Positions 53,158 to 63,129 of a DNA stretch of 64,000 nt are shown piece after piece. The notes beneath the pieces are model-generated. The model did no database searches. It was not told the origin of the DNA and saw only the letters and a program-made list of their open reading frames with translations. Where the stretch lies: the NCBI RefSeq assembly GCF_002723975.1, contig NZ_BEWO01000001.1:1-64000 (forward strand), in the 5' to 3' direction. How positions within the stretch are numbered: position 1 is the first letter of the stretch; the number at the start of each line of letters is the position of its first letter. The position numbers and the translations under genes are program-made. This stretch comes from Gluconobacter japonicus. Its GTDB lineage: Bacteria; Pseudomonadota; Alphaproteobacteria; Acetobacterales; Acetobacteraceae.

Positions 53158-54373
53158 GCAGGGCGTTCTCGCTCACTGTATTCCGCAGACGACCGCTCTC
53201 CCGAAGGATATGCTCCTCGGCAAGCGCACGCCCGCGAGCGTCCCATTCCAGAACTTCGTCCAGCGTCGTCAACTCAGGGTTTTCGGTCATGGCTTGAAGG
53301 GCGCTGTCGATCGTCTCACCAATACCAAGAAATCCGATCCGACGGTTCAAAAAAGCATCAACGGCAATTTCATTCGCCGCTGAGAAAACAGCCGGAGCCG
53401 CCCCTCCTGCCCGCAGAACCTGACGTGCCAGCCGGAGTGGAACAAACCGAACTTCATCCGGGGCTTCGAAATCAAGACGTCCGAACGCGGCCAGATCCAA
53501 CCTCTGACACGGCGTTTCCATACGCTGCGGCCACGCAAGAGTGTGCGCGATGGGAATACGCATATCGGCGGAGCCCATCTGGGCCACCAGACTGCCATCC
53601 CGGAACTGTACCAGCCCATGCACCACAGACTGCGGGTGCACCAGCACATCAATCCGGTCTTCCGTCAGGCCAAACAGGCGGGCAGCCTCAATGACTTCAA
53701 GGCCCTTGTTCGCCATTGACGCAGAATCAATCGTGATCTTGGCACCCATTGTCCAGGTCGGGTGCTTCAGCGCCTTCTCCGGGGGCGCAGCACGCATGTC
53801 TTCAAGGGAAGACTGACGGAACGGGCCACCAGAAGCCGTCAGAACGATTTTCTCGACGGTGCTCATGTCACATCCACCGAGCGCCTGAGCAATCGCATTA
53901 TGTTCGGAATCGACTGGCAGCAGCGTCGCTCCAGCCTCACCGACAGCGCGAAGCATGACATCCCCAGCGCAGACAAGTGCCTCCTTGTTCGCCAGTGCAA
54001 TCGCATGACCGTTGCGGGCAGCAGCAAGGGTGGGCTCAAGTCCGGCGGCACCGGTAATCGCGGCCATGGTCCAGTCCGCTTCCATGGCGCCTGCTTCAAT
54101 AACCGCCTGACGGCCAGCAGCCGTCCGGATGCCGCTTCCAGCAAGCCGGGACTTCAACTCCTCATGCAGACCTTCATCATGAATGACGGCAATCTCAGCG
54201 CGCAGTTCGCGGGCCTGCTCCGCCAGAAGCGCAACATTGCGACCACCAACCAGCGCACGAACCTCGATATCTCCAGCCATGCGCTTCAGCAGATCAACCG
54301 TTGACGTGCCGATACTGCCCGTACTGCCAAGAACACTGATCCGGCGAGGCTTGGCCACAGAACCGTCAGTCAT
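53150..54373 (-). CDS. dxr: 1-deoxy-D-xylulose 5-phosphate reductoisomerase
   Basis: A 407-residue NADPH enzyme making methylerythritol 4-phosphate, the committed step of the non-mevalonate isoprenoid route. Motifs are VLGSTGSIGTSTVDLL (NADPH), LANKEALVCAG, LLPVDSEHNAIAQAL (metal Asp and Glu) and KITIDSASMANKGLE. ATG 54373 has GGGGAG upstream and overlaps the cdsA stop; the open frame to 54457 is rejected. With uppS two genes upstream, it links isoprenoid supply to cell-wall carrier lipid. Confidence 0.97.
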   Translation of the reverse strand: MTDGSVAKPRRISVLGSTGSIGTSTVDLLKRMAGDIEVRALVGGRNVALLAEQARELRAEIAVIHDEGLHEELKSRLAGSGIRTAAGRQAVIEAGAMEADWTMAAITGAAGLEPTLAAARNGHAIALANKEALVCAGDVMLRAVGEAGATLLPVDSEHNAIAQALGGCDMSTVEKIVLTASGGPFRQSSLEDMRAAPPEKALKHPTWTMGAKITIDSASMANKGLEVIEAARLFGLTEDRIDVLVHPQSVVHGLVQFRDGSLVAQMGSADMRIPIAHTLAWPQRMETPCQRLDLAAFGRLDFEAPDEVRFVPLRLARQVLRAGGAAPAVFSAANEIAVDAFLNRRIGFLGIGETIDSALQAMTENPELTTLDEVLEWDARGRALAEEHILRESGRLRNTVSENALHA

Positions 54374-55214
54374 GAGAAGAACTCCCCTGAGGAATGGTAT
54401 GATGTGCAGACCCGCCAACCAGATCCGCAGGAGTGACAGACCAGAACACCTGTCCAAAGGCTGCCAGAGACAAGAGAGCGGCTAACGGAGCCGCAGCGAG
54501 AAGGCCGTCAAACCGGTCCAGCAAACCGCCATGACCTGGAATGAGTACCCCGGAATCCTTAACGCCAAGACGACGCTTGGCCGCACTTTCGATCAAATCG
54601 CCGCTTTGGGAGAAAACACCCAGAACAGCGCCCCAAACCAGACCGCCACCAACAAATCCCAGACCAGACAGCCAAGCCACAGCGCCGCCCGCCAGAGAAG
54701 CTCCCACGAGCCCCCCGATTGCCCCTGAACGTGTTTTTCCCGGTGAGATGGAAGGGGCCAGCTTGGGGCCACCAAAAATACGACCCGACAGATATGCGAA
54801 ACTATCACTGGCGATCACAACGCACAGCACGAACAGAACGCTCTCGAAACCGGCTGGAAGGTGCCGCAGCCAAAGCAACGAAAGCCCCCCCAGAATAGAC
54901 ACAATGACCGGGATGCAGGCAGGCACACCAAACACAAGGCTTGGCCAGACCATCCAGAACGCACCACTCCATTCTCCTCGCAGGGCAGCAACACCTGAAA
55001 CAAGCGGCCAGCACAGAAGAAGTATTCCTCGCCATGTCGGCAATGGCTGACGGATCAGGGTTTCCCCTTCCCACACCAACCCGAACATCGCGAGCAAAAT
55101 GAGCGCATTGTAAATCATGCCGCCCTGCCAGAGGCAGGCCCCGGCGACGGCAACCAGAACAACGGCAGAAGAAAGGCGCAGCTTCAGATCAGACCAGCGT
55201 GAGGAACCACTCAT
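54366..55214 (-). CDS. cdsA: Phosphatidate cytidylyltransferase
   Basis: A 282-residue multi-pass membrane enzyme that makes CDP-diacylglycerol, the precursor of all phospholipids. The family signature is SAAKRRLGVKDSGVLIPGHGG followed by LLDRFDG. About eight hydrophobic helices are visible. Its start overlaps uppS and its stop overlaps dxr, so uppS-cdsA-dxr-rseP are translated as a chain. Confidence 0.96.
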   Translation of the reverse strand: MSGSSRWSDLKLRLSSAVVLVAVAGACLWQGGMIYNALILLAMFGLVWEGETLIRQPLPTWRGILLLCWPLVSGVAALRGEWSGAFWMVWPSLVFGVPACIPVIVSILGGLSLLWLRHLPAGFESVLFVLCVVIASDSFAYLSGRIFGGPKLAPSISPGKTRSGAIGGLVGASLAGGAVAWLSGLGFVGGGLVWGAVLGVFSQSGDLIESAAKRRLGVKDSGVLIPGHGGLLDRFDGLLAAAPLAALLSLAAFGQVFWSVTPADLVGGSAHHTIPQGSSSHD

Positions 55215-55978
55215 ACCGGTCGACCACCAAAACGCCGCTGACGGCCAGCAAAATAAGACAGAGCCTGAACAAACTCAGCTTCACCAAAATCCGGCCATAG
55301 CACATCCATGAAAACCAGTTCGGCGTAAGCGCTCTGCCAAAGCAGAAAATTGGACAGCCGACATTCCCCGCTCGTCCGGATCACCAGATCAGGATCTGGC
55401 ATATCTGACGTCTGGAGAGCACCAGCCAATCGCTCTTCCGTAATATCGGAAGAGGCCAACTCTCCGTTTGCGACCTGCTCGGCAAGACGTCTGGCAGCCT
55501 GTGCAATATCCGCGCGACCGCCATAGGAAAGCGCCAAAGTGAGCGTCAGTGTTTTGTTATTGATGGTTTTGGCTTCAGCCCGCCGCAGTTCTTCCCGCAA
55601 GGCTCCTTCAAAACGCTCAGGCTCACCAATGACCCTGAGACGCACGCCCTGTTCGTGAAGCTCGTTGAGCTTGTGACGCAGGTAAAAACGCAGAAGAGAT
55701 GTCAGATCACCAACCTCTTCCGCAGACCGACGCCAGTTCTCTGAAGAAAATGCGTACAGCGTCAGATAACGCACACCTTGACGGATCGCGGATTTGACGC
55801 AGTCCTGCACGGACTCCGCCCCTTTCCGGTGCCCGGCCACGACGGGAAGACTGCGCGAACGCGCCCACCGGCCATTACCATCCATGATCATGGCGACATG
55901 CACGGGAACGGCTCTCCTCTCTCCATGAGAAGACAAAGGAGCGGCCACACTGGGTTTAGGTACGGATCCGATCGTCAA
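55211..55978 (-). CDS. uppS: Undecaprenyl diphosphate synthase
   Basis: A 255-residue cis-prenyltransferase that makes the C55 carrier for peptidoglycan and O-antigen. Motifs are HVAMIMDGNGRWARSRSLP (catalytic Asp), AFSSENWRRSAEEV and the C-terminal DPDLVIRTSGECRLSNFLLWQSAY. A 27-residue polar N-terminal extension precedes the core. It follows frr by eight bases and overlaps cdsA. Confidence 0.97.
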   Translation of the reverse strand: MTIGSVPKPSVAAPLSSHGERRAVPVHVAMIMDGNGRWARSRSLPVVAGHRKGAESVQDCVKSAIRQGVRYLTLYAFSSENWRRSAEEVGDLTSLLRFYLRHKLNELHEQGVRLRVIGEPERFEGALREELRRAEAKTINNKTLTLTLALSYGGRADIAQAARRLAEQVANGELASSDITEERLAGALQTSDMPDPDLVIRTSGECRLSNFLLWQSAYAELVFMDVLWPDFGEAEFVQALSYFAGRQRRFGGRPV

Positions 55979-55986
55979 GAGAAAGG

Positions 55987-56553
55987 TCAGACCTGCTTGA
56001 TCTCGCGCTCTTTATCCGCGAGCGTGTCATCAACTTTCTTGACGTACTGATCCGTCAGCTTCTGAATGGAATCAGACCAGGTCTTCAGATCGTCCTGGCT
56101 GATTTCACCCTTCTTTTCGAGCGCCTTCGCCTGCTCCATCCCATCACGGCGCACGCCGCGAATGGCAATTTTGCCGTTTTCCGCATAGCGGTTCGCGGCG
56201 CGAGCCAGTTCATTACGGCGCTCTTCCGTCAGCACAGGAATGGGTACGCGAATGGTCTGTCCATCCGCAGACGGATTAAGGCCAAGACCGCTATCACGGA
56301 TCGCGCGCTCAACGGCACCCACAACCGTGCGATCCCAGACGGAAACCGTCAGCATCCGTGCTTCAGGGACGGCGATGGAGCCAACCTGAGACAGCGGGAC
56401 TTCCGAGCCATATGCCTCAACACGCACCGGCTCCAGCAGGTTCGGGCTCGCACGCCCCGAACGCAGGCCGGAGAGGTCACGACGCAGACTCTCGATCGCA
56501 CCGTCCATACGGCGCGTGAGGTCATCCATCAGGTCTTTCAGGTCAGCAGGCAT
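55987..56553 (-). CDS. frr: Ribosome recycling factor
   Basis: A 188-residue factor that splits post-termination ribosomes with EF-G. Family features are [54 protein letters not shown] and [13 protein letters not shown]-like [17 protein letters not shown], with a long C-terminal helix. AAAGGA precedes ATG 56553. It follows pyrH by 71 bases, the usual pair. Confidence 0.97.
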   Translation of the reverse strand: MPADLKDLMDDLTRRMDGAIESLRRDLSGLRSGRASPNLLEPVRVEAYGSEVPLSQVGSIAVPEARMLTVSVWDRTVVGAVERAIRDSGLGLNPSADGQTIRVPIPVLTEERRNELARAANRYAENGKIAIRGVRRDGMEQAKALEKKGEISQDDLKTWSDSIQKLTDQYVKKVDDTLADKEREIKQV

Positions 56554-56624
56554 AAGCTGTTCCTTTGCAAAATCGACGTAAGGTTCAGGAGACTATCCTG
56601 AAATGTTCGTTGAAAATGAGGCTT

Positions 56625-57362
56625 TCAGCCAGCCTCAATGACCCGCGTAAAGCGGCCTTCACCACGCACAACGGTGGCAAATGCGCCCGGAGCATGCATG
56701 TTAAAGACCACAATCGGCAATTTATTTTCACGGGCAAGGCTGATGGCCGCCGCATCCATGACATTCAACTGCCGGGCCAGCACGTCCATGTAGGTCAGCT
56801 GATCATAACGCACGGCATCCGGATTGCGACGCGGATCATCGGAATAAATTCCGTCCACCTGCGTTCCCTTGAACAGCGCGTCACATTCCATTTCGTTGGC
56901 GCGGAGAGCAGCAGCCGTATCGGTCGTGAAGAACGGATTGCCCGTTCCCGCAGCGAAAATGACGACCCGCCCCTTTTCCATGTGACGGACCGCACGGCGA
57001 CGGATGTAAGGCTCGGCAATCGCCGCCATCTGAATCGCCGTCATGACGCGCGTTTCAAGACCCTGACGCTCAAGACCATTCTGAAGCATCAGTGCATTGA
57101 TGACTGTCGCCAGCATACCGGCATAATCACCCTGCGCACGGTCCATACCGCGCGCTGCTGCGGACAGGCCGCGGAAAATGTTACCACCACCGACAACCAG
57201 ACACACCTGCACGCCGGATGCCACAACAGCAGCAATGTCGGCAGCAACCATATCCACCATTTCCGGGTCCACTCCACCGGAGCCCTTGCCCATCAGTGCC
57301 TCACCGGACACCTTGAGCAGGACGCGCTTGTAGGAGGGGCTTTCTTCTCGTTTATCGGTCAT
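56625..57362 (-). CDS. pyrH: Uridylate kinase
   Basis: A 245-residue bacterial UMP kinase of the amino-acid kinase fold. Motifs are [42 protein letters not shown] and [17 protein letters not shown] 57362 (MTDKREES) is chosen; the open frame to 57431 has no family support. The usual upstream genes rpsB and tsf are not here; era lies 129 bases upstream instead. Confidence 0.96.
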   Translation of the reverse strand: MTDKREESPSYKRVLLKVSGEALMGKGSGGVDPEMVDMVAADIAAVVASGVQVCLVVGGGNIFRGLSAAARGMDRAQGDYAGMLATVINALMLQNGLERQGLETRVMTAIQMAAIAEPYIRRRAVRHMEKGRVVIFAAGTGNPFFTTDTAAALRANEMECDALFKGTQVDGIYSDDPRRNPDAVRYDQLTYMDVLARQLNVMDAAAISLARENKLPIVVFNMHAPGAFATVVRGEGRFTRVIEAG

Positions 57363-57491
57363 CGTGCCCGTCTCTTGCTGGATTGTGGTGACTTTGCGCC
57401 TGTTCATACAGACGCATACGGCTGGGAACAAGCGATGTCAGAAGAGAGACGTCACAAGACGCCTCACGCCCTCAAACACACAGACCTGTTT

Positions 57492-58379
57492 TTACTCTTC
57501 CAGACCGATCGCTCTCAGGCGGGCCTTTTCTTCATCCCACCCTGCACGCTCTTTCACGTTCAGGAAAAGATGACAGGTCCGCTCCAGAAGACCCTGGAGC
57601 TCCTGACGCGCGCGCGCGCCGATCGACTTGATCTTGTGACCGCCTTCTCCGATCAGAATGGCCTTATGGCCCGGACGGGACACATAGATCGTCACTTCAA
57701 TACGAACCGAACCATCGGGCCGCTCTTTGAAGCTCTCAGTCTCCACCGTTGCCTGATAGGGAATTTCCTCATGCGTCTGCATGAAAATCTGTTCCCGCAC
57801 CAGTTCTGCGGCTAACAGACGGTCAGGCAGATCCGTCAGATCGTCTTCCGGGTAAAGATAAGGTCCTTCGGGCAACTCACGCGCCAGATGGTTCATCAGA
57901 TCTTCAACACCATCGCCGGAACGCGCGCTTAGCATGAACACATGCTCAACAGTCAGCAGACTGCTGACTTCCTGCGTGAGAGGCAGAAGCTCCTCTGCGC
58001 TGACCAGATCCGTCTTGTTCAGAACAAGCCAGATCTTCTTATTGCCCTCGGCCAGCTTGGCGATGATCTCCCGGACGTCTTCGCGCAGACCCGCTTTCGC
58101 ATCGATCAGCAGAAGCGTGAGATCAGCATCCTGCGACCCCGTCCAGGCGGCGTTTACCATAGCCCGATCCAGACGACGGCGCGGCTTGAAGATGCCCGGC
58201 AGATCAACGAGGATAATCTGCGCATCCTGATGAACCACAATTCCCAGCGTCCGAAAGCGCGTTGTCTGCGCCTTGGGGCTGACAATGGAGAGTTTCGCCC
58301 CGGCAATCCGGTTCAGCAGGGTGGATTTTCCAGCATTCGGCGCCCCAACAAGGGCAACGAAACCGCAGCGTGTGGTCAT
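57492..58379 (-). CDS. era: GTPase Era
   Basis: A 295-residue GTPase that binds 16S rRNA and checks small-subunit maturation. G1 is VGAPNAGKSTLLNRI, G3 VDLPGI, G4 LNKTDLV and G5 SARSGDG. The C-terminal KH domain has GHKAILIGEGGHKIKSIGARARQEL. ATG 58379 has AAGGATAGG upstream, better than ATG 58397. It lies 25 bases after rnc. A run of alternating CG (57607-57618) encodes the Ala-Arg-Ala-Arg of the KH domain. Confidence 0.97.
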   Translation of the reverse strand: MTTRCGFVALVGAPNAGKSTLLNRIAGAKLSIVSPKAQTTRFRTLGIVVHQDAQIILVDLPGIFKPRRRLDRAMVNAAWTGSQDADLTLLLIDAKAGLREDVREIIAKLAEGNKKIWLVLNKTDLVSAEELLPLTQEVSSLLTVEHVFMLSARSGDGVEDLMNHLARELPEGPYLYPEDDLTDLPDRLLAAELVREQIFMQTHEEIPYQATVETESFKERPDGSVRIEVTIYVSRPGHKAILIGEGGHKIKSIGARARQELQGLLERTCHLFLNVKERAGWDEEKARLRAIGLEE

Positions 58380-58404
58380 GTTCCTATCCTTTTCCACATG
58401 CGCC

Positions 58405-59139
58405 TCACGACGCTACGTCTTGGCCAAGAAGTTTCAGAAGATCAATTGCGGCGGCACTTTCCGCCACGCGCTTGCTTCCTGCCTCACCACGCCCCGTCAG
58501 ACCGCGAGCCTGAACAGCAACGCGAAAGACCGGCGCATGAGACGGTCCTTCAGCAGCAAGAAGCTCATATTTCGGGAGCGGCAACCCTTGCGACAGAAGA
58601 TATTCCTGCAACAGGGTCTTCGGCTCCTTGTGAGGACGGGCCTGATTGTCAATCCGGCTTCCCCACTGCTTGCGAACAACCTGCCGTGCAGGCTCCAGCC
58701 CGGCATCCAGATAGAGCGCTCCAAGAAGAGCTTCCATGGCGTCCGCGCGAATACTGGACAAGCGCCGAATGCCCGCTGCCTCTTCATGAGGGGAAATTCT
58801 CAACGCCGAGGACAGTCTGATATCGTCAGCAATCTCAGCCAGAACAGGGCGCGACACCAGATGCGCATGCCTTGGACCCAGCGCCCCTTCCTGCTCCATC
58901 GGGTATTGCTCAAAAAGCCATTCCGCCATCAGAAGGCCTAGAACACGATCACCGATAAATTCAAGCCGCTCGTTCGAACCCGTTCCTTTAGGCCCTTGAG
59001 CACGCTTTCCCCTGCGAGGATCACGCCCACTCACAGCCGACCGATGCGTCAAAGCCTCCAGAAGCAGATCCCGGTTTGCAAACTGATGACCAAGCGCCTG
59101 CTCCATGGCCTCCATGGCCTCTTCCTGCGAAAGCTTCAT
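58405..59139 (-). CDS. rnc: Ribonuclease III
   Basis: A 244-residue double-stranded RNA endonuclease for rRNA and mRNA processing. The signature is NERLEFIGDRVLGLLMAEWLF; the second catalytic acid is in DAMEALLGALYLDAGLEPA. A dsRNA-binding domain occupies the last 70 residues (DNQARPHKEPKTLLQEYLLSQG). ATG 59139 overlaps the lepB stop; the upstream frame to 59199 is shadow. lepB-rnc-era is a standard order. Confidence 0.97.
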   Translation of the reverse strand: MKLSQEEAMEAMEQALGHQFANRDLLLEALTHRSAVSGRDPRRGKRAQGPKGTGSNERLEFIGDRVLGLLMAEWLFEQYPMEQEGALGPRHAHLVSRPVLAEIADDIRLSSALRISPHEEAAGIRRLSSIRADAMEALLGALYLDAGLEPARQVVRKQWGSRIDNQARPHKEPKTLLQEYLLSQGLPLPKYELLAAEGPSHAPVFRVAVQARGLTGRGEAGSKRVAESAAAIDLLKLLGQDVAS

Positions 59140-59951
59140 GTGACAGGATGCAGAAAGCGATTCCAACGGATCTCGACCGGCCAGTACCAGAACTGCCATG
59201 CCGGATGCTTCAGATCGATCGAGAACAGGACCATAGGCGCACGACCGACGAGGTTCTGCATCGGAACATAGCCAAGGTCGTCCGGCCCATCGCCCTGAAA
59301 ACGACTGTCAGCACTATCATCCCGGTCATCGCCCATCGCAAAGAAATATCCCTGCGGCACAACGTACTCAGGCGTATCGTTGGCAAAACCTTCATCGGTC
59401 AGCTTCAGGATCTCATGATCGACAGCCGGGCGACCCGCACTCCCCGGCAAACTCTCACGATATCGCTCTCCGCTCAGCAGACGGTTGTTCTCGTCCAGAA
59501 CTTCATAATGCCCCAGAGACGTGCGAGGCACCTCAATTCCATTCAGGAAGAGCTTGCCACCCGTCATCTGGATATGATCGCCAGGCAGACCAACAATCCG
59601 CTTGATGTAATCAATAGACGTGTTCTGCGTGTAGCGGAAAACAGCCACATCCCCGCGATGCGGCTCTGATCCCATAATCCGACCACCAAACAGGTTCGGT
59701 GAAAACGGGAATGAGAAGCGTGAATAGCCGTAGCTGAACTTCGAGACGTAAACAAAGTCCCCGATCTGCAGGGTCGGGATCATGGAACCCGACGGAATAT
59801 TGAATGGTTCGAACACCAGAGAACGCACAGCCACAACCGCCAGCACCATCAGGGCGAGCCAGCGCACGCTTTCTCCCAGAGATTCTTCACGGGCTGCTGG
59901 CTTCGCGCCAGCCTTCTCTGAACCCTTCACGGGGCTTTTCTCCTGAGTCAT
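59136..59951 (-). CDS. lepB: Signal peptidase I
   Basis: A 271-residue membrane-anchored serine protease that removes Sec and Tat signal peptides. A basic N-terminal tail precedes one membrane helix (about 28-45, SVRWLALMVLAVVAVRSLVF). The catalytic Ser is in FNIPSGSMIPTL and the Lys in IDYIKRIVGLPGDHI; FAMGDDRDDSADSR is the third signature. It follows acpS by 40 bases and overlaps rnc. Confidence 0.97.
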   Translation of the reverse strand: MTQEKSPVKGSEKAGAKPAAREESLGESVRWLALMVLAVVAVRSLVFEPFNIPSGSMIPTLQIGDFVYVSKFSYGYSRFSFPFSPNLFGGRIMGSEPHRGDVAVFRYTQNTSIDYIKRIVGLPGDHIQMTGGKLFLNGIEVPRTSLGHYEVLDENNRLLSGERYRESLPGSAGRPAVDHEILKLTDEGFANDTPEYVVPQGYFFAMGDDRDDSADSRFQGDGPDDLGYVPMQNLVGRAPMVLFSIDLKHPAWQFWYWPVEIRWNRFLHPVT

Positions 59952-59991
59952 GAGACGCTCTTAACGCAGCTTGCCCGCAATGGCGAGCGCT

Positions 59992-60396
59992 TCAAACCTT
60001 AACAGACTGAATGAGCACCTGCGCCAGCGCAAAGGGAGGATCATCCGTCAGGCTGACAAGCACATCTGCCCGACAGCCTTCCGGCGTCAAACGTTCCAGC
60101 GCAGAGCGGGCACCACCCGACAAAACAAGCCTTGGCGCTCCCTTGTCATCATTCAGCACGCCAATATCCTGAAGCTGCACGCCTTCAGCCACGCCCGTTC
60201 CCAAAGCTTTGACGCAGGCTTCCTTTGCTGCCCAACGCTTGGCATAGCTTCCCATTCGCGCCGCACCTGACAAACGCTCTGCATGAGCACGTTCAGCTTC
60301 CGTAAAGACACGGGCCAGAAAACGGGCGCCAAACCTGTCAATGCTCCGTTCGATCCGGGAGATCATGCACAGGTCCGTCCCCATGCCCAAAATCAC
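59992..60396 (-). CDS. acpS: Holo-ACP synthase
   Basis: A 134-residue enzyme that transfers phosphopantetheine to acyl carrier protein. Motifs are ILGMGTDLCMISRIERS (metal Asp) and KRWAAKEACVKALGTG (metal Glu). GTG 60396 (VILGMGTD) with GAAGGGG upstream is the best start; the longer frame to 60456 lies inside rsh. It starts four bases after the rsh stop, so it is tightly linked to the stringent-response gene. Confidence 0.95.
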   Translation of the reverse strand: MILGMGTDLCMISRIERSIDRFGARFLARVFTEAERAHAERLSGAARMGSYAKRWAAKEACVKALGTGVAEGVQLQDIGVLNDDKGAPRLVLSGGARSALERLTPEGCRADVLVSLTDDPPFALAQVLIQSVKV

Positions 60397-60400
60397 GCCT

Positions 60401-62698
60401 TCACCCCTTCGCGCGCTCGACCTGCATAACTCCCACCGCCGTCCGGAAAGCCGCAATCAGCGAGGAGAGATGCCTCAGATCACGCACCTCAAGATCAACC
60501 AGGATTTCCATGAAATCGAGCTGGCGGTTGACGATCTTCAAATTGACGACGCTGCCATTATGCTTGGCTGCCGTATTGGTCAGCGTTGCGAGAACCTCTG
60601 GCTCATTGGCAGCAATTACGGAGAGCCGCGCGGTATAAGGCACTGCATCCTTACGGCGACTCAGAGCCTCATAATCCCAATCAACCTCAATGAAGCGTTC
60701 CGGCGTATCCGCAAAACTCGAAAGGTTCTGACAGCCACGACGATGGATGGTCACCCCTTTGCTCTGGGCAATGATCCCAACAATCGGATCTCCCGGCAAC
60801 GGACGGCAGCATCCGGCAAAACTGGTGGCAATTCCTGTTCCGATCCCCGTAAGGATATTGGTGGACTGTACTGGCGCCGGTTTTGCCGACCCATGCCCCG
60901 CCCCCAGCAGAAGTGACTGACCAAAACGCGGAGACAGCCCAGGCACCATCCGCGGCGCACGACTGGTCTGCCTCAGATCAGGATAGGCCGTGTTGACCAC
61001 GTCTTTCGGCCCGATCTGACCATTGCCAACAGCAACGTACAGATCTTCAACAGACGCCTGCCGCAGCTCCTTCAGGATGCCATCCAGCACCTTTTCGGAA
61101 CCGTCCACACCTTCCTGACGGAACGCCTTGGCGATAGCGGCACGTCCATTGTCCACATGAACCTGACGCTGCTGGGCGGCCACAAAACGCCGCACGCGCG
61201 CGCGCGCCTTCCCCGTGACAACAAACCGCTCCCAGGAAGGAGACGGCGTGCCACCACGAGCCGTCATGATCTCAACCTGATCGCCGTTCTGAAGCTCGTG
61301 GCGCAGCGGCATCAGCCGCCCGTTTACCTTCGCCCCAACACAGGTGTCACCAACCTGGCTATGGACCGCGTAAGCAAAATCGACGGGCGTTGCTCCACGT
61401 GGCAGAGAAATCAGCTGGCCCTTCGGCGTGAAGCAGAAAACCTGATCCTGATAGAGTTCAAGCTTGGTATTTTCGAGAAATTCGTCCGGGGCCTGACTGT
61501 CTTCCAGAATCTCCAGAAGATCCTGAACCCAGCGCAACTTGCGGCTACCAGCCCCGAAAGCAGACGACAACGCAGCGGCTTCACGCTCACTGGGTGTAGC
61601 ATTTTCCTTGTAAGCCCAATGCGACGCCACGCCGTTTTCGGCAAGGTCATGCATTTCCGCTGTACGAATCTGGACTTCAATTTTCTGGTTACGGGGATGC
61701 CGCAGCGTTACTCCCGTATGAAGGCTCTGATAACCGTTGGCCTTCGGCGTAGAAATGTAATCCTTGAAACGGCCGGCGATCATTGGATAGGCACCATGAA
61801 TCGCCCCAAGCGCCATATAACAGGCATCCCGGGTCGGAACGAGCAGACGGAACGCCATGATGTCCGAAAACTGCTCGAACGCCACATTCCGGCGCTGCAT
61901 TTTTTCCCAGATGGAAAAAGGTGATTTTTCGCGGCCGGTGACTTCCACCTTGTCGAGACCCGCTTCCGCACACAGGCCAATCAGCTCTTTGCGGATATGC
62001 TCGATGATATCGGCACCCTGCCCACGAAGGAAGTTCAGTCGCGCCCGAATGGTCGCGTCAGCTTCCGGCTCAAGCTGGGCAAAGGAAAGATTCTGAAGCT
62101 CCGTCTTAACCCGGTCCATACCAATGCGCTCGGCCAGAGGCGCATAGATATCCATGGTCTCACGGGCAATACGCTGTCGCCGGTCCAGTCTCTGGACATA
62201 ATGCAACGTACGCATGTTGTGCAGACGATCAGCAAGCTTGACGATCAGGACGCGGATATCCCGCGACATGGCCAGCACGAGCTTGCGGAAGTTTTCTGCC
62301 TGCTTCGTCCGATCTGACTGAAGCTCAAGTCGCGTGAGCTTGGTCACGCCATCAACGAGAGACGCAACATCCTCGCCAAAGCGGTTTTTCAGGGACGCAC
62401 AGGAGACACCGGTGTCTTCAACCGTGTCATGGAGCAGGCCAACGATGATGGACGTCGTGTCCATCCGGAAACCCGCGAGAATATTGGCAACCGCTATGGG
62501 GTGGGTGATGTAGGCGTCACCATTATCCCGGCGCTGCTCATTGTGAGCATCGGCTGCCAGATCATAGGCAGCCTCAACACGGGAAAGATCAGCAGTCGGA
62601 TCGTAACTTTCGATCCGACGGAGCAGTCCACTGATGGAAGGTTTGAAATCTCCCGTTGCGACAGCGGTCCGCTCAACAGGAGGAGATGCGTCAGGCAT
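60401..62698 (-). CDS. rsh: Bifunctional (p)ppGpp synthetase/hydrolase Rsh
   Basis: A 765-residue RelA/SpoT homologue. The HD hydrolase domain (about 30-200) has HPIAVANILAGF and the key HDTVEDTGVS. The synthetase domain (about 240-370) carries RFKDYISTPKANGYQSLHTGV. RFKD is the RxKD form typical of bifunctional enzymes, not the ExDD of RelA. A TGS domain (about 410-470, FCFTPKGQLISLPRGATPVDFAYAVHS), a zinc-finger-like CCRPLPGDPIVGI block and a C-terminal ACT domain (about 690-760) follow. It lies 35 bases after rpoZ, a common rpoZ-spoT arrangement; omega is itself a ppGpp-site subunit. Confidence 0.97.
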   Translation of the reverse strand: MPDASPPVERTAVATGDFKPSISGLLRRIESYDPTADLSRVEAAYDLAADAHNEQRRDNGDAYITHPIAVANILAGFRMDTTSIIVGLLHDTVEDTGVSCASLKNRFGEDVASLVDGVTKLTRLELQSDRTKQAENFRKLVLAMSRDIRVLIVKLADRLHNMRTLHYVQRLDRRQRIARETMDIYAPLAERIGMDRVKTELQNLSFAQLEPEADATIRARLNFLRGQGADIIEHIRKELIGLCAEAGLDKVEVTGREKSPFSIWEKMQRRNVAFEQFSDIMAFRLLVPTRDACYMALGAIHGAYPMIAGRFKDYISTPKANGYQSLHTGVTLRHPRNQKIEVQIRTAEMHDLAENGVASHWAYKENATPSEREAAALSSAFGAGSRKLRWVQDLLEILEDSQAPDEFLENTKLELYQDQVFCFTPKGQLISLPRGATPVDFAYAVHSQVGDTCVGAKVNGRLMPLRHELQNGDQVEIMTARGGTPSPSWERFVVTGKARARVRRFVAAQQRQVHVDNGRAAIAKAFRQEGVDGSEKVLDGILKELRQASVEDLYVAVGNGQIGPKDVVNTAYPDLRQTSRAPRMVPGLSPRFGQSLLLGAGHGSAKPAPVQSTNILTGIGTGIATSFAGCCRPLPGDPIVGIIAQSKGVTIHRRGCQNLSSFADTPERFIEVDWDYEALSRRKDAVPYTARLSVIAANEPEVLATLTNTAAKHNGSVVNLKIVNRQLDFMEILVDLEVRDLRHLSSLIAAFRTAVGVMQVERAKG

Positions 62699-62733
62699 GA
62701 TGCACGCTCCTCTTTGTCAGGATAGAAAAGAAA

Positions 62734-63129
62734 TCAGCGGCGACCCCGGCCACCCAGCTCTGCTTCAATGGCAGCAGCTTCGTCAGAAGACATATGTTCA
62801 GCCATGTGAGCATGCTCTTCTTCAGAAGACACGTCCTGCAGACCAAAAATATTCTGGTCGGTCGGGATGATGTCCATCACCTCTTCGTCTACTGGCTCCG
62901 GCTCAGGCGCACGAGCCAGTGAGCGGATAATTCCATCGCGCAGACCTGTAAGGCTCAGCTTGTCTTCAGCAATTTCACGCAGCGCGACAACGGGGTTCTT
63001 GTCGTTGTCACGGTCAAGCAGCATTTCCTCGCCACGAGACAGAGCACGAGCACGCTGGGCAGCCAGCAGAACCAGCTCGAAACGGTTTGGAACCTTTTCG
63101 ATGCAATCTTCGACGGTTACACGCGCCAT
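62734..63129 (-). CDS. rpoZ: RNA polymerase omega subunit
   Basis: A 131-residue omega subunit. The conserved N-terminus is [33 protein letters not shown], then [12 protein letters not shown]. The acidic C-terminal tail (about 75-131) is longer than in E. coli (91 residues in total) and ends in [15 protein letters not shown] precedes ATG 63129. It heads the long minus-strand run and is divergent from the NYN gene. Confidence 0.97.
   Translation of the reverse strand: MARVTVEDCIEKVPNRFELVLLAAQRARALSRGEEMLLDRDNDKNPVVALREIAEDKLSLTGLRDGIIRSLARAPEPEPVDEEVMDIIPTDQNIFGLQDVSSEEEHAHMAEHMSSDEAAAIEAELGGRGRR

Noticed and set aside
57607-57618. Alternating CG run (also at 61195-61206), possible Z-DNA
   Set aside because: Both runs encode Ala-Arg repeats inside era and rsh, so coding explains them.
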